A DNA stretch of 64,000 nucleotides from Orthonyx spaldingii (taxonomy: Eukaryota > Chordata > Aves > Passeriformes > Orthonychidae): contig VZTJ01001765.1 of the NCBI GenBank assembly GCA_013397795.1, positions 1,818,064 to 1,882,063 on the forward strand, given 5' to 3'. The notes beneath the pieces were generated by a model, which saw nothing but the letters and a program-made list of their open reading frames with translations, was not told the origin of the DNA and made no database searches. A program made the translations under genes and the position numbers. Shown here piece by piece: positions 1 through 11,900 of this stretch. Each line of letters opens with the position of its first letter. The stretch's first letter is position 1.

Positions 1-2985
1 GCCTTGCCTATAATTTCCAAGACTAAAATCCACAGATATCCCATACAGTGGCAGCATGTTTGCACCTACATGGGTCATTACTAGGACTGGACTCATTTAA
101 CCCATCCCACAGACCTTTGGCATTTGAAGTGAACAAACTTACTCACAGTAGCTGTAATGATCAGCATGAGTGTTCACTGAGAATGGTGGGGTATCCATGG
201 GTGGCCAATAACCCAAAAAATGCTCTGGCAAAATCAAAAACCAGCAAGTCCAAGTATTCCATGGTCTACTCTAGGTTCTGGCAGTTTTTCTAAACTTTTT
301 CCTTTCTGCTTTCATTCTAGTTGTGTCTAGTTGTGGCTCTCTTTCACCTTGTTTAACTAAAGGCTGACTGCTGGATGTTAATGTTTAACTGAAGCAGCCT
401 TTACAGAAGAAATGTCAGTACAGAGTAGCAGGAGAATTACTCAAGGTCTGATAATCTCAGTGGGGTTATCAGACCAAAACCTTCACTAACTCTGCAACTT
501 TCCAAAAATGGAAACGTTTGATAAATTGGTGACCATACCCAAAGCCTAGATTATCCTGACTAAAAGGGATGACCCTGGCTTGGAACAGACACGAGAACTG
601 CTCTACTAGCTTTAACAGAAATCAGCACTCACACCAACAAACTGTTTTAAGAGTTTTAAGAGCTACAAACTTTAATTATAACGGAGAAGTACATTTAGAT
701 GATACCTTAAATAGGGCTGACAATAGAGGACAGTCATACCTTTGGCATATCACAGCTCAGATGAAGTTTTTTCATGTGCAAATTCTAGCAGGCTCTCACT
801 GAGGACAATTTGTTAAATCCAATGACTCTGATTACTACCTAGTTTGCATAAGATTTTGCAAAGATGCTGACTTTTCATTGTTGACTAAGAAGAGTTGACA
901 GACTCTTCTTAGGTTTCTATTTGCTGTTCTTCTTCCCAGTTATGTTAGCAAGCTTTTCTCCTTTTCTGGAGTTGTGTCCTCCACTAGATTATCTGGCTTG
1001 CCTTCCTAATGTTGTCTACTGACCCTGTCACATATCAGATGCTCTGTCAGTGCCAAGGAACCGTCTCATTCATGATCCCACACCACAAGGACACTGAAAA
1101 GCTTTCAGAATGAGGCTGTGCTTTTACAATGATCTATGTTAAATAGATCTAAGTAAATGCTACTGGAAAAATATGTGGTCTTGCTCTCTTGCCACTGGTT
1201 GGTTGTGGCAGCAGTTGAGCTAATATGAGTGGGTGGTGAAATGAATTAAATAATTAATACTGTATGGCAGAACGTGTATAATTTTTGTTTAGGTTATCTG
1301 AGTTTATTTTTTTGCCTGGATTAATTTTTGTGTTCAGTCCACTGTGTGGTAATATATGCTCCCCTAGTTGGCCCATTGTAAAGACCAGGTATGGACCCAG
1401 AAAAAATAGCAAACTTAAAATGAGCTTAAAAGAGATTTGAAAGCACAGCTTTAAGAAAATTATTTTTAGTCTGCTTCAAGGCCAAGCTATATTGGTGGAC
1501 TTGCAGTAACTTGGAGGAAAAAAAGGCATATCTTGAAGTACAACTGAACTGCAAAGATCTAGCTTGAGCTGAGGCAGTAAGTTGGTTCTTTCATTTGGTT
1601 GTAATGGTAAAATCCAATTTATAAGTTACTATTGTTGCAACATCTTCCAGGAATCTGAGCACAAGAGTACAAAAATGCCTAGCAGGTCATGTTCCCTTGG
1701 GAGCAATATGTTCCCTCCTAGCCGTTACCATCTTGCAACTGTTAGTGTGACTCCTTTGGATCATAAGTTATACTTTAAAGCAATTAACTACTGATTAAAA
1801 CTCTCAGAATAGAAGAAATATCTTGCCTTTCCACAGAGCAAACCTCTGATCCTCTGAGAACACAAACCAAGCATGAATCTACTTTACACTAGGAGACCAT
1901 TTCATCTGAAGAATGTCACATTCAAGGATCAGTATGTCAAACTGCTGTCTGGGCATGTAAGTTAAAACTGAATAGTTGTATGAGATTGTGTACTGTAAGA
2001 TTTACTTATGGATTACCTTCAGGCCACAAAGTACTCTTTCTGTCTAATCTCCATTTATTTGTGTATATGTGCATGTATGTGAACTTCTCAAGGAAAATAT
2101 GTTAAAGAAAAAGAAAAGATGGCTGGGATGTACTTGTCTGAAGTACAATTCAGCCTGGAGACTGGCTTAACAACACAACTGCCACAGAGCACATGATATG
2201 TGACCTCGGATATATATAAATGTATTTGTGTTTCTTAAACCACAGTGACCTTCAAGCTGTATGCTAGGAATGAGCTTACAACTTACTGAAAATAATGTCA
2301 CCTACTGAATGTGATTTCCAGGAATATGTGGAGTTTTTCCTTTCACCTGGAATTCTTCAGCAAAGCAAAAGTCAAGTTGCCCCAATCCCTGTTGTGATAA
2401 TGGTGTTTATCACTGCCTCTGAGAAAAGCCAGTGGGAAAAACTGATCATTTTGGAAACCTAAAGAAAAAAAGTGTCCTGGTTGCTGGCAGAAAATTACTT
2501 TGAATACCTGAACCTTGTCAGTTAGTCCTAAAATTAAAGAATCAGTTTATGAAATCTGTCTGAATCCTGGTGTGAGGCGCATTGACATTAGGATGATTAA
2601 GTAATGTTTAAAAACATAAACTGAGCTCTAAAACAAGATCCTGATAATGCAGCATCTCCAGAACCCTGTATTTTTGTACTGCTCCGTTGAGTGTATTTCT
2701 CAACAAAAGACCATTTGGGCAAACTGCAGATTACAAGACACAGGGTGACTTTGCCTTTTCAGATCACTTGCCTGGCCATTTCTTCTCAGAAGTGGAAAAG
2801 TTGACAACGTTGAGTTGGAAGAGCTCTCAGAAACTCCTAATCGTGGTACAAGAACCATGAAAAACACTGGGGCTCCTTTCCTTGCTCTGCAATTAAACTG
2901 GAGAGACAGTGTAAGCTCCCGGATAAGCCTTTAAAATGTCCATCGTCAACGTGGGCATCTCAGTTTTGTGCCTCCACCTCAGCAT
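1..2985. other. Intergenic region upstream of RASGRP1, no gene seen
   Basis: AT-rich non-coding sequence. Open frames are short (under about 85 codons) and look like chance. The only structure I saw is a perfect inverted repeat at 885-912. Distal regulatory elements for RASGRP1 could lie here but cannot be identified from the sequence alone. Confidence 0.6.
885..912. repeat. Perfect 11-bp inverted repeat
   Basis: CTAAGAAGAGT is followed by a 6-base loop and then its exact reverse complement ACTCTTCTTAG. It is too short for a typical microRNA precursor, and nothing nearby suggests a terminator or transposon end. Confidence 0.6.
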
Positions 2986-3033
2986 CGCACAGAGGCTCGC
3001 TTGGCGAGCCAGCCGCGTGTCCCACTGGCAGCC

Positions 3034-3069
3034 NNNNNNNNNNNNNNNNNNNNNNNNNNNNNNNNNNNN
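3034..3069. other. Assembly gap (36 N) flanked by a duplicated segment
   Basis: Thirty-six unknown bases. The roughly 36 bases before the gap (about 2997-3033) and those at 3078-3113 are nearly identical, each ending in the same block CGTGTCCCACTGGCAGCC. This is either a GC-rich tandem repeat that collapsed in assembly or a false duplication made at the gap edge. Confidence 0.9.
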
Positions 3070-3294
3070 CCAGGGGTCGGCTTGGCGGGCCAGCCGCGTG
3101 TCCCACTGGCAGCCCCTGGTCAGTCGGACCCTCGCCGGACCCCGCCGCCCTCCGTCCCCCTGGGGCTGGGTGCGCAGGTTCCGCGCAGGTTCCGCGCCGG
3201 CCGCTCGCCCCACGCTCCCGCCGCGGCCCGGCGAGCCCCGGGGCTCGGCCCGCCCTGGGGATGCAGCGTCCTCAGAGGGGAGGGGAGAGCAGCA

Positions 3295-3330
3295 CCTGCC
3301 CTGCCCTGCCCTGCCTTGCCCTGCCCTGCC
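3295..3330. repeat. (CCTGC)n simple repeat
   Basis: About seven near-perfect CCTGC units in the RASGRP1 CpG island, with one CCTTG variant. Confidence 0.85.
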
Positions 3331-3576
3331 GGGCCGAGGAAAAAAGTTGCGGCGGCTTCAGAGCCAGGCGATGAAGCGCCGGGAGCGCGTGTGGGTACCT
3401 GGTAAAGCCGGCGGCTTCAGAGAAGAGCAGCCCCAGCTCAGAACTTCCTCCTGCCGATAAGATCTCCGCCAGCGCTCGTCACGGCTGGCGGCCACCGCCG
3501 CCGCTGCCCTACTTGACTCGGTTTCAGACTCCTCCCGAGGCGAGACGGGAGCAGGAGAGCGGCGAGGCGGCAGGCA

Positions 3577-3603
3577 GGGAGGGAGGGAGGGAGGGAGGGA
3601 GGA
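3577..3603. repeat. (GGGA)n simple repeat in the RASGRP1 5' region
   Basis: Six to seven tandem GGGA units lie about 110 bases before the RASGRP1 ATG. If transcribed, they would sit in the 5' UTR. Repeated GGG runs could form a G-quadruplex in DNA or RNA; that is inference only. Confidence 0.85.
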
Positions 3604-3607
3604 GGCG

Positions 3608-5965
3608 ATGCGCGGGGCCGCGCCGCTCCGCCCGGCCTCCTCCGCCCCGCGCAGCCCCGCTCCCTGCGCTGCTGGCACGGCCGGGCGCCGGAGCCGCGCC
3701 GGGAACCGGCATGGGGACCTTAGGCAAGAGGAGAGAAAACCAGTGAGTTTGCCGCGCTGTTTCATGCCCCCGTCGCCCTTCTGCCCGCAGCGGGGTCGGT
3801 GTCGCGCCGCCGCGCCCGGAGCGTGCTGTGCCCGCTGCTGCGGCGGGGCCGGCGGGGCTCCCGCGGGGCGCGGGGTGGCACTGCGGGGGCGGCCGGGGCC
3901 TCCGAGCGGGACAGGGCGAGGGAAGGAGCGCGGGAGGGGTGTGCGGGGGAGAGTTTTATTTCGGTCTTTGGGATGCCGGTGTGCGGCGGGTCAGCGCGGG
4001 ATGGAGAGCCTCACGTTACGCTGCCGGCTGTGCGGGAGGCTGGGGTACCTGCGGCACGGCCGGGGCCGCCGGGCCAGGGGCCGGGGACGCGGCACCTGCT
4101 GCGGGCTCAGCCCGCGAGAGCACGGTCACTTGTTTGAGATGTCTTCCCCTCCGCCACAAGCGTGAGGTGGAAATGCAGGGCGAGCGTCCCCCCGCAGTCC
4201 CGCAGTCCCGCTGTCGTCTGTTTGTCGCGTCGGGTGACAGCTGCGAGAGGGTCTGTTCTAAGGAATGGCCAGAGGTGCCACCGGCTGAGGTTTACCTGTC
4301 CAGTGTGGCCAAGTCGGCCACAGTATTATTGTAAACTTTTTTCCGGTGCGGAAACTTCAGGTTTTCTCCAGCGTGTTGGCAAAGCCTGAAATATTTTCTG
4401 CCTTAACTCCTGCTTTGTTACTACTTGCTAGGATCCTCTGCCCTGTGTTGAAGAGTCACTGGAATAAAGCTAGGAGAGGGGCTTAAGTTTGTAAAAAGAA
4501 AACACTGAAAGCTGATCAGGCCCTTGTTCTTTTCATATGAGAACAGGAAGTCATATCACAAAGCTAAGAGGGAAATTGAGAGAAAGGGGGAAGGGAAGAG
4601 AACGTTTGCATAGCCACTGTCAGCCTGGCTACGGAGGAGTTCAGTGATGCTTACTGCCTCTGAAGGGTCAGGCGTATATTTTCCTGAATTTGAAGCTATG
4701 GAGGCCTGGGGTCAGTGTTGGGTTGTAAATGACACCGTGGTCAGTTTTGTGGCTTTCCCAGCATTCAAATGAGATGGAAAGGTAAAGATAAGGCTGGACA
4801 TTCAGGGGAATGAGGTGGGGTCCAGTCTGTCTTCATAAGGCATGTATATTTTTAACTTCACGCAAGAGTGCCTATTCGAGGCTGTTGGTGAATTTGCTTC
4901 TACTGTGTGTATGTCATACGCACACTGGAGGAATTTCTATGCCTTTTCTTCCCAGAACTGTCAGCTGATTAATAGAGTCTTGCATAGTGTTCCAAGAAAA
5001 GTTGTATGAAACATTAAGATAGCAGCTTAAAGATGCTGGACTCACTTGTTCAGGAAGACTGCAGAGTGTCTGAAACAAACCCAAAGAATCCCTGAAGTTT
5101 CAGGAGTCCCTGAAATAAACTCAAGTTTTATTGAAATGGCAGTGCTTGTTGTTCTTTTGTGAACTGTATGGTTATACCCTCAAGTCAGATTTTGCAGTGG
5201 TTCCTGTTATTTGCAGGCACATATGTTTCATCACTTTTCATCAATACAATAATGGTCCTATTTATTATTTCATACAGAAATATGAACTTGTATGCAAGCA
5301 ATGAATAGCCTTTAATATTATCTGTAAACATACACATGCTTGAAATATATAAAAGCCTAAAATTAGATATGTGCTTTATTTTGGTCTCATTTACAATTAT
5401 TGTTAAATATATTTTTTGCTCATGTATACTATTTTAAAACAATAGGAAATAATAGTATAGAATAGATGCAAATTAATATATTTGTTTTGATTGTGAAATA
5501 CTCCTCTACAAGGTTGCACTGATATTTTGTTTACTTAATAGTGATTTTCCAAATTAAATTAATAAAGCCAGTCTGGTGTTTTCCAATGTGTGTAATAGTT
5601 ATATTTTTTTCTCCTTTACTTTTGGTAGGCACACAAATGTGTGGTGGCAGGTCATTGCATACTCTCCAACAAAGAGACAAGACTTCTGATCATCTTAACA
5701 GACCATTCACAGAGTTCTATCATCATGTGCTCTGCAACTGACATTTAGCAGAAAAAAAAAGTCACTTACTGAGCAGTCCCTTTGGTGCACATATGAAGTG
5801 GGAGGGTTATGTCTTTCAGCACCCTAACTAGAAGGAGTTAATTGTCCTTTAAATCTCTCCTCCTTTCCCATGCAGTGTAAAATTTGCCACTCTATCTTGT
5901 TGTATTTACTTCACTACTGTGCTTTCTTTTAGGCAACCTGCCCAAGCATGCAGCACTGCCCCTGA
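3608..5965 (+). promoter_or_regulatory. Possible overlapping upstream ORF in RASGRP1 mRNA (spliced 3608-3742 + 5933-5965)
   Basis: An ATG at 3608 lies 103 bases upstream of the main ATG and in a different frame. It stays open through the end of exon 1. After splicing to exon 2 it meets TGA at 5963-5965, giving about 55 codons that overlap the true start. It has G at -3 but C at +4, weaker than the main ATG (G at -3, G at +4). It matters only if transcription starts upstream of 3608, which cannot be seen here. The next ATG in the mRNA after its stop is the in-frame Met43 of RASGRP1 at 6027. Confidence 0.35.
3711..3742 (+). CDS. RASGRP1: RASGRP1 exon 1 (coding part)
   Basis: Encodes MGTLGKRREN plus two bases of the next codon, ending at donor GTGAGT. 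The first six residues equal the human start, and the ATG context is strong (GGC before, G after). Confidence 0.9.
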
Positions 5966-8900
5966 ACCAGCACTGGAGCTGCAGCAGAGCAGCCACTGTC
6001 CCAGCCTCTCCAACCATACTCAGGTCATGATGGTGCCGCTGGGGCACCTGGCCAAAGGAGCCACTTTGGAAGACCTTCTTGAAACTTGCATTCAGTCTTT
6101 TGGTGAGTGTCTGGAGGTTTTTAGAGTCATATTCATTTGTTTCTGTCCTGGCTATGTTTCAATCCCTTAGCAGTGAATTAAATTGATTTATTGGTGGAGT
6201 AGGAAGGTGTTAACTGAGAATTATCTATGCTACAGGTGACTGTATTTTTGGTTGATGAATGTATTTATGCATATGTGTATCATATATGCTAAGAGTTTAG
6301 TGTAACTGCTGGTTCTTGAGGGAACCAGACAAATTTCAATCATCTATACTTCTAAGAGTAGTTTTATTGTTCCTTCAAGTACCAGTTTTGTAAACTTTAG
6401 CAACTAATCATTACATTTTGCATATTGCAATAATATTCTCATAATGTGTGTAAGCAACATGTTCATATTAAACATTTTTAAAAGAGAAGGGCTATTTTTA
6501 AACTAGCTGAGCTAACACTGGATTGCTTTTTTGCATTATCAGGATAGATTTAAAGTTGCTTGTCTATAAAAGAGAAAGAACCCAAACGGAAATCACAACT
6601 GTATTTTTTTGAGACTATTGGTAATCTGTTTTTCTTTTTACAATAAGAATGGATATATGGATACGTGTAACCATTACCTAAGCTGTGTATCCCTAGTTTC
6701 CTTTTCCAACGTTTTCATTAGTAAATGTGTTTATACTTAATATTATTAAAATATGTTATTACTGAAGACACTTAAAGTGATTCTGAATAATTTGCTTATA
6801 AGTAGCACATCTGTTTGTTAATGCTGAGTCTTTCAGTACTATGAGCTACTCTCAAAGTATATGTAGCAAAGTCTTAGTTTCAGAAGTAGTCCTTAGAAAA
6901 TAAATGTGCTAGAACACCCACTCAGCTCTAAAATAATTATCTATGTAGTTAAATAGTAACACATCGTGCTGATCTGCTGGTACAGTGCATAAATACTGTG
7001 TAAACAATGACTAATCTTTCACATTTGTTTGAAACGATTTTTTTTAGCTTTAAGCCTTCTAATCAGCATGTGCAGAGAAATGCATGTCTGAGAAAAGCTG
7101 GTGAAACATGTAATTGTCAGAAATGTCTTGTTTCTTTTTTGCTTCTTTTCTCCTCTAATTCATTATTGCGAAGACACTGAACTGCTATAAAGCCCTAATT
7201 TCTCAACAAATGTTGGTTGATATTTTTATAAGTTTCAGTTCAATAGAAGGGAGATAAGACATCTAAAACATAAGACCTTCAGGCAGTTTTAATATTGTGA
7301 CTACTTGGCCGATATTAATGTCTCCACATTTTAATGAAAAAAGCAGTAATATAATGTAACATTATAAAAATCTAGTAAAATTATTAAAGTAATTGATTTA
7401 AATTAGTGTAGATGAAACCCTGACTAGGAGATTATTTTTGGCTAATACTCTAGATAGCAATAGAGACATGTTCAGGTGTTCTCAGGTTCCTGTGCATCAC
7501 TATATTAAAAGGACCAAGGTAACAAAGAAAAGCAAGTGTACCTGTGCAGTTCAGCTACACATGCATGTGAATCTTTCTTAAGGGTTCCATACTTCAGCTA
7601 GAAAATTTGCTGTAGTCCACTAGACAGGGTTTTCTTGACCCTTGACAAGCTGTACATAGGTCGAGCAAGGTGAATTGTAGTGCATCTGAAAAACATCATT
7701 ATAACTCACTAAGGACGTGAGTTATAATGCTAAAATTATGTTGTGTGCTGCAGAGGTTTAGACTCTTCATTGGACAATCCACAGTAGTGTCTGTATTTAT
7801 ACATCTTCTATGACATTATGCATGTTCTTATGCTATGTTGGAACTTTCCATTAAGGTATTTAAATAAAAACATAACTGTTACAACTGTAGATACCTGCAT
7901 AATGAGGTTCATTAAAGAAGGCTCTTGTAGCTATCAACAAAAACAGTGCAAAATTCATTTATATTATTGTACCAGTAAAGGAAGAGACGGAAAAAACTTT
8001 AAACTGAGACTTTGAGGAGGGGTGGGGATAGGGAGCAAAATGGTGGGAAAAAAGCATAATTGCAGAATGATTACAAGAAATCTGAATTATTGAGCAAGTT
8101 TCTTCTCAGGCATAGTACTGAAATAAATCATCTACCCTGTATGCTAATAGTTCTGTGTAGACTGAGAGTGTATCTTTAGTCTTGGATATGCTGATCTAGA
8201 ATATTTTGTATATTATTGTATAAAGTCATTATTGTGATTTGAACAAGTTTTATTTAAATGTTTAAAATACAGAACCCCCCCAAGACATTGTACATTTGAA
8301 GTTTACTTTCTGGAAAAAGCTCTTGATTCGTTTTCTGTCTAGTCTTGAGGAGAACAAGAGGCAGTAGATAGAGATAGTGATGTGTCACATTTCAGAATAT
8401 ATACTGCATGATGTTAGCTTTATACTGCACTTACTAATGTTATGTGTACAAATACAATCCCTCTGTAATGGATACTGCTGAGTTTGTGTTCCTGGACTCA
8501 ATTATACAAGTTTGGAAAAAGCAAATAGTGTATAAGAGAGGCTGCTGTCAACAATGGTATGTAAGGAGAAGTTCGCAGCCTTTTGCTGTGTATGCAGAGA
8601 ATATCACAAGAAGGTCTAACCAAGATGGTATTAAGAATGAATACACACTTACAGCTGTGAAGAACACAAGCATAAGTAGTTTATCTTACAACATGGATTA
8701 AGAGAAGAAAGGAGAAAGGGTATATGCTAAATTGAAATTAAGAGTGAGACGACTAAACTGTGCAGCAGTATTGTAAATGGATTCCAAGATGTTTTGTAGA
8801 AAGACTTTGTCCAGAGAGCCAAGTTAATCTAAAAGCTTAGTCAGTGCAGTTAACTTCAATTCCTCCTTTGGGATGATGAGTGCATGCTCCTTTGCCTCTC

Positions 8901-11900
8901 AAACTTGGTCTTCTTTAGCTTGGACTGATGAATGACAAGCATGTGCCTTAGCGACAGAAACAGTGAGGGTCATATGAGGCAGTCTGAAGTCATGTAGGTG
9001 GTCACTACATCTGAGGGACTAGCATTATACCAGTTTATTCAATAGCATGATGACGCGGTGCTAAAAGCAGAGGTTTCTTCAAGTCCCATGAAAGTTTGAA
9101 TCAGGATGACTAAGATGAATCATCCTGCAAATGAGTTGCCAAAAGTAAAGGCAACAAAAAAGCGAGGATGTAAGCGAAGGCAAGAGTTTGGGGAAAAAAG
9201 TAGTATGATGAGAGATTGAAGGCAGAAAGTGTCTTGGACAGGAATATTGGTCCTTTCTTAGGAGAAGATCTGTAGAGGCTTGAAACCACTCATCAGTTTT
9301 AAGAGAAGAGATTTGGTTATACAGGACAGTGATTCAAAACATGTTCCACGTGTCTCAGAAGACCTCCCAACATTATAAGTAGTTGCAGGACAGTGTTATT
9401 TCTGTGATCTGGATTGACGAGAAGAATTGTAGAGTACAAGTAAATGCATCACATGTGATTGCTTTAGAAAAGAAGGGGAAGAAAAGAGAAAGAAGGAAAG
9501 AAGGGAGGAGAGTGCATAGAGAGGAAGAGAAGGAGGTAGGGTAAAATGATTAACAAACTAGAAAATACAGTAGCTGCAGAAAGGTTAGAGTCAGTGCAGC
9601 CTCTACATCAGAGATATTAATTCTGAATAAAGAGGTCATGGGGTGATAATTAAAAGAAAATTTTCCATTGGCAACAAGATGGCTGAAGTTGTAAGTTCAG
9701 GGAAGCAAAGAAGTAGTTAATAGATTTTAGCCTGGTATATGACAGCTTCAGGAGGGAGACAATTTATTCTGGAGGAAATCTTCATTAGTGACTGTGATTC
9801 TGGAGTGGAATTTTGCATAGAACAGTGACTTTAACTCCCTGCATCCATTTTTTCCATTATGTAGTACATAAAATGCCTGGAAAAAATGTACTTTTGACTA
9901 CTGGACAGTTCTGTGAAAGTTGATATGACTATTTTATTGCTAGTTGTAAAGGCACTTACTCTATCAGCTTTGTTACTGAAACCAGCACAGTGGGGTCTAG
10001 TTTGCTGGCAGGTCAGTAGAACACAGGAAGCATATGCTTAGTAGTACAGCCCTACTTTTATGTCTAGTTCTTATAGTAATCTTTGTGAGACTGCATAAAT
10101 GCATAACGTATATTTAGTTCAGAAAGTGTTACAGATCAGAGAGGAAAAATGTATTAGTAGTGTTCACTTCGCTGGATACCTTAATTTGTTAACTTTCTAG
10201 CTGCTAAATGTTCATGACATTTATCACCCTCATTCTACTTGAACTTGATGTTCTGACTATGTGTTGTGAAGTCAGTTTCTAATCTAGAATTTTTTTTTTT
10301 TTTTTGGTAACTCCACAATATGTTAGTGCATGGTAAGAGGTCCCTGTTGCTTTCCTTTGACTGTGTCTATTTTTATTTTATAAATGTACCTTTTTTAATC
10401 TAGAGTAAGATTTAAGGGTGCTTATTTTTTTAAACAAATATACCTTTCAAAGATCCAATAAGCTATTTTAACATGCATTCAAGCTTATAAACCATGTAGG
10501 GTCAGAGGGCCTTTTCCTTGCCCACACAAAACGTTTGTTTAAATTGTCTTTACAAGTGTTTAAAGACTATTTCAATCAGGACAACATTTGTCTTCAACAT
10601 AGTGTCAATTTGATATCTCCTTGTTTTGTCTGCAGTAATGTCCTGAAAAGTTACTTAGAATTACCTAACAAACAATTCCAAGAGTGCACTTGAAAGCCAT
10701 CATTTATTCAAACACTTTTGAATTCTTAAAAAAATCTGAGGATCATTTAAAAGCTGAGAATTCCCTAAGAGCTCAAAATGTTATTGTTATAAAGGTATTT
10801 CTGTCCTTAACCTTTGAGTGCAAGATCTTACTCTTTGCCTCTTACATTTGAGTGCTGGAAGTATGTTTACTGTAGCAGATGGATGACCCACACTTATCCT
10901 ACAATTCAGACACTTCAGTTAAAAAGAAATCAAGAAATATCATCTTGAAATGCATGTCACAGTATAGTGTCCCTGTGTTTGGTTTCTTTAAAGAGATGTA
11001 AGTAAAGGACTTTAGGAAAGTGGCCAAAATATTTCTGAGACCATGTGGGATAATTCCATGTGAAATCTCATCCATGACAAACTGTTTGCAGTGGAGCTAG
11101 TTGTTTATACATATATGTCAATTTTAACCCATGGATGGCTTAAAGAAAGTTGAAAATTATAACTTCAAAGATTAGCAGTGTTCTTAATAAAATTTTTGTG
11201 AAGCTGATGTGATTTGCAACTTCTTTCTAATGGTCATGATAGTCATAGACAGCTAGGTCTAAGAGTAGGTTGTGATGTTAAGTTGTTTTGCAGTGTTTGA
11301 TCCATGCCAAACAAGCTTGTTGCCTCAATGTGTGATAAAGTGAGATGTTTGTAAACAAACCTTAGAAACACTGGAAACTACATCCAGACTAATCTGGGTG
11401 AAAGATGCCGTGGAATTGTTTTGATAGAAATCAAAAATCTCACATAGGTGCTGGTGCTGATGGCCTCTGAGGTGTAAGCTGCCTAAAACGGTACAAGTTA
11501 ATCATAGTTCACATTTTCTGGAATAAAAAATAACTACATTATTGAGTTGTCTAGTTATGTGAACTGATAATATTTTTATATTGGTCATATCAACATCATG
11601 CAAAAATGTATTGAGTCTTAGGAATTCCTTGAGAGCCAGCTACATATTGCATCTGTCTTACAAACAGCAAAATAGGCAAGTTAGAGTTCACTGTTTAGAG
11701 CTGTAGGCATTTTCTCCTCTAAAATACAGAAAAATATGAAAACTATCCAGTTTTTCCCATATCAGTTATCTGGAAAAACCCACTCTACTTTTAACATAAA
11801 TACATTCTTCCAGTCTAGTTTAAGCATACAATTAACTACTAAAACAATCACAGTTCAGTTACTGAGTTTATCCTTTTATCAAATTTACCATATAACAAAT

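Larger units (their letters stand above)
2990..4250 (+). promoter_or_regulatory. RASGRP1: CpG-island promoter region of RASGRP1
   Basis: Base composition changes sharply from AT-rich to very GC-rich, with dense CG dinucleotides, and then returns to AT-rich after about 4250. The first coding exon (3711-3742) lies inside. I saw no convincing TATA box, which fits a CpG-island promoter with dispersed starts. The transcription start cannot be placed exactly. GGGA and CCTGC simple repeats in the island could fold into G-rich structures. The long open frames across the island (for example 3608-4165) are a by-product of GC richness. Confidence 0.7.

Noticed and set aside
885..912. Hairpin as a microRNA precursor
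   Set aside because: The stem is only 11 bp; precursors need roughly 25-30 paired bases. The same applies to 54902-54927.
3608..4165. Open frame of 185 codons across the RASGRP1 promoter island
   Set aside because: As unspliced sequence it is a GC-richness effect. It runs through the exon 1 donor into the intron. Only its spliced form is considered, as a uORF.
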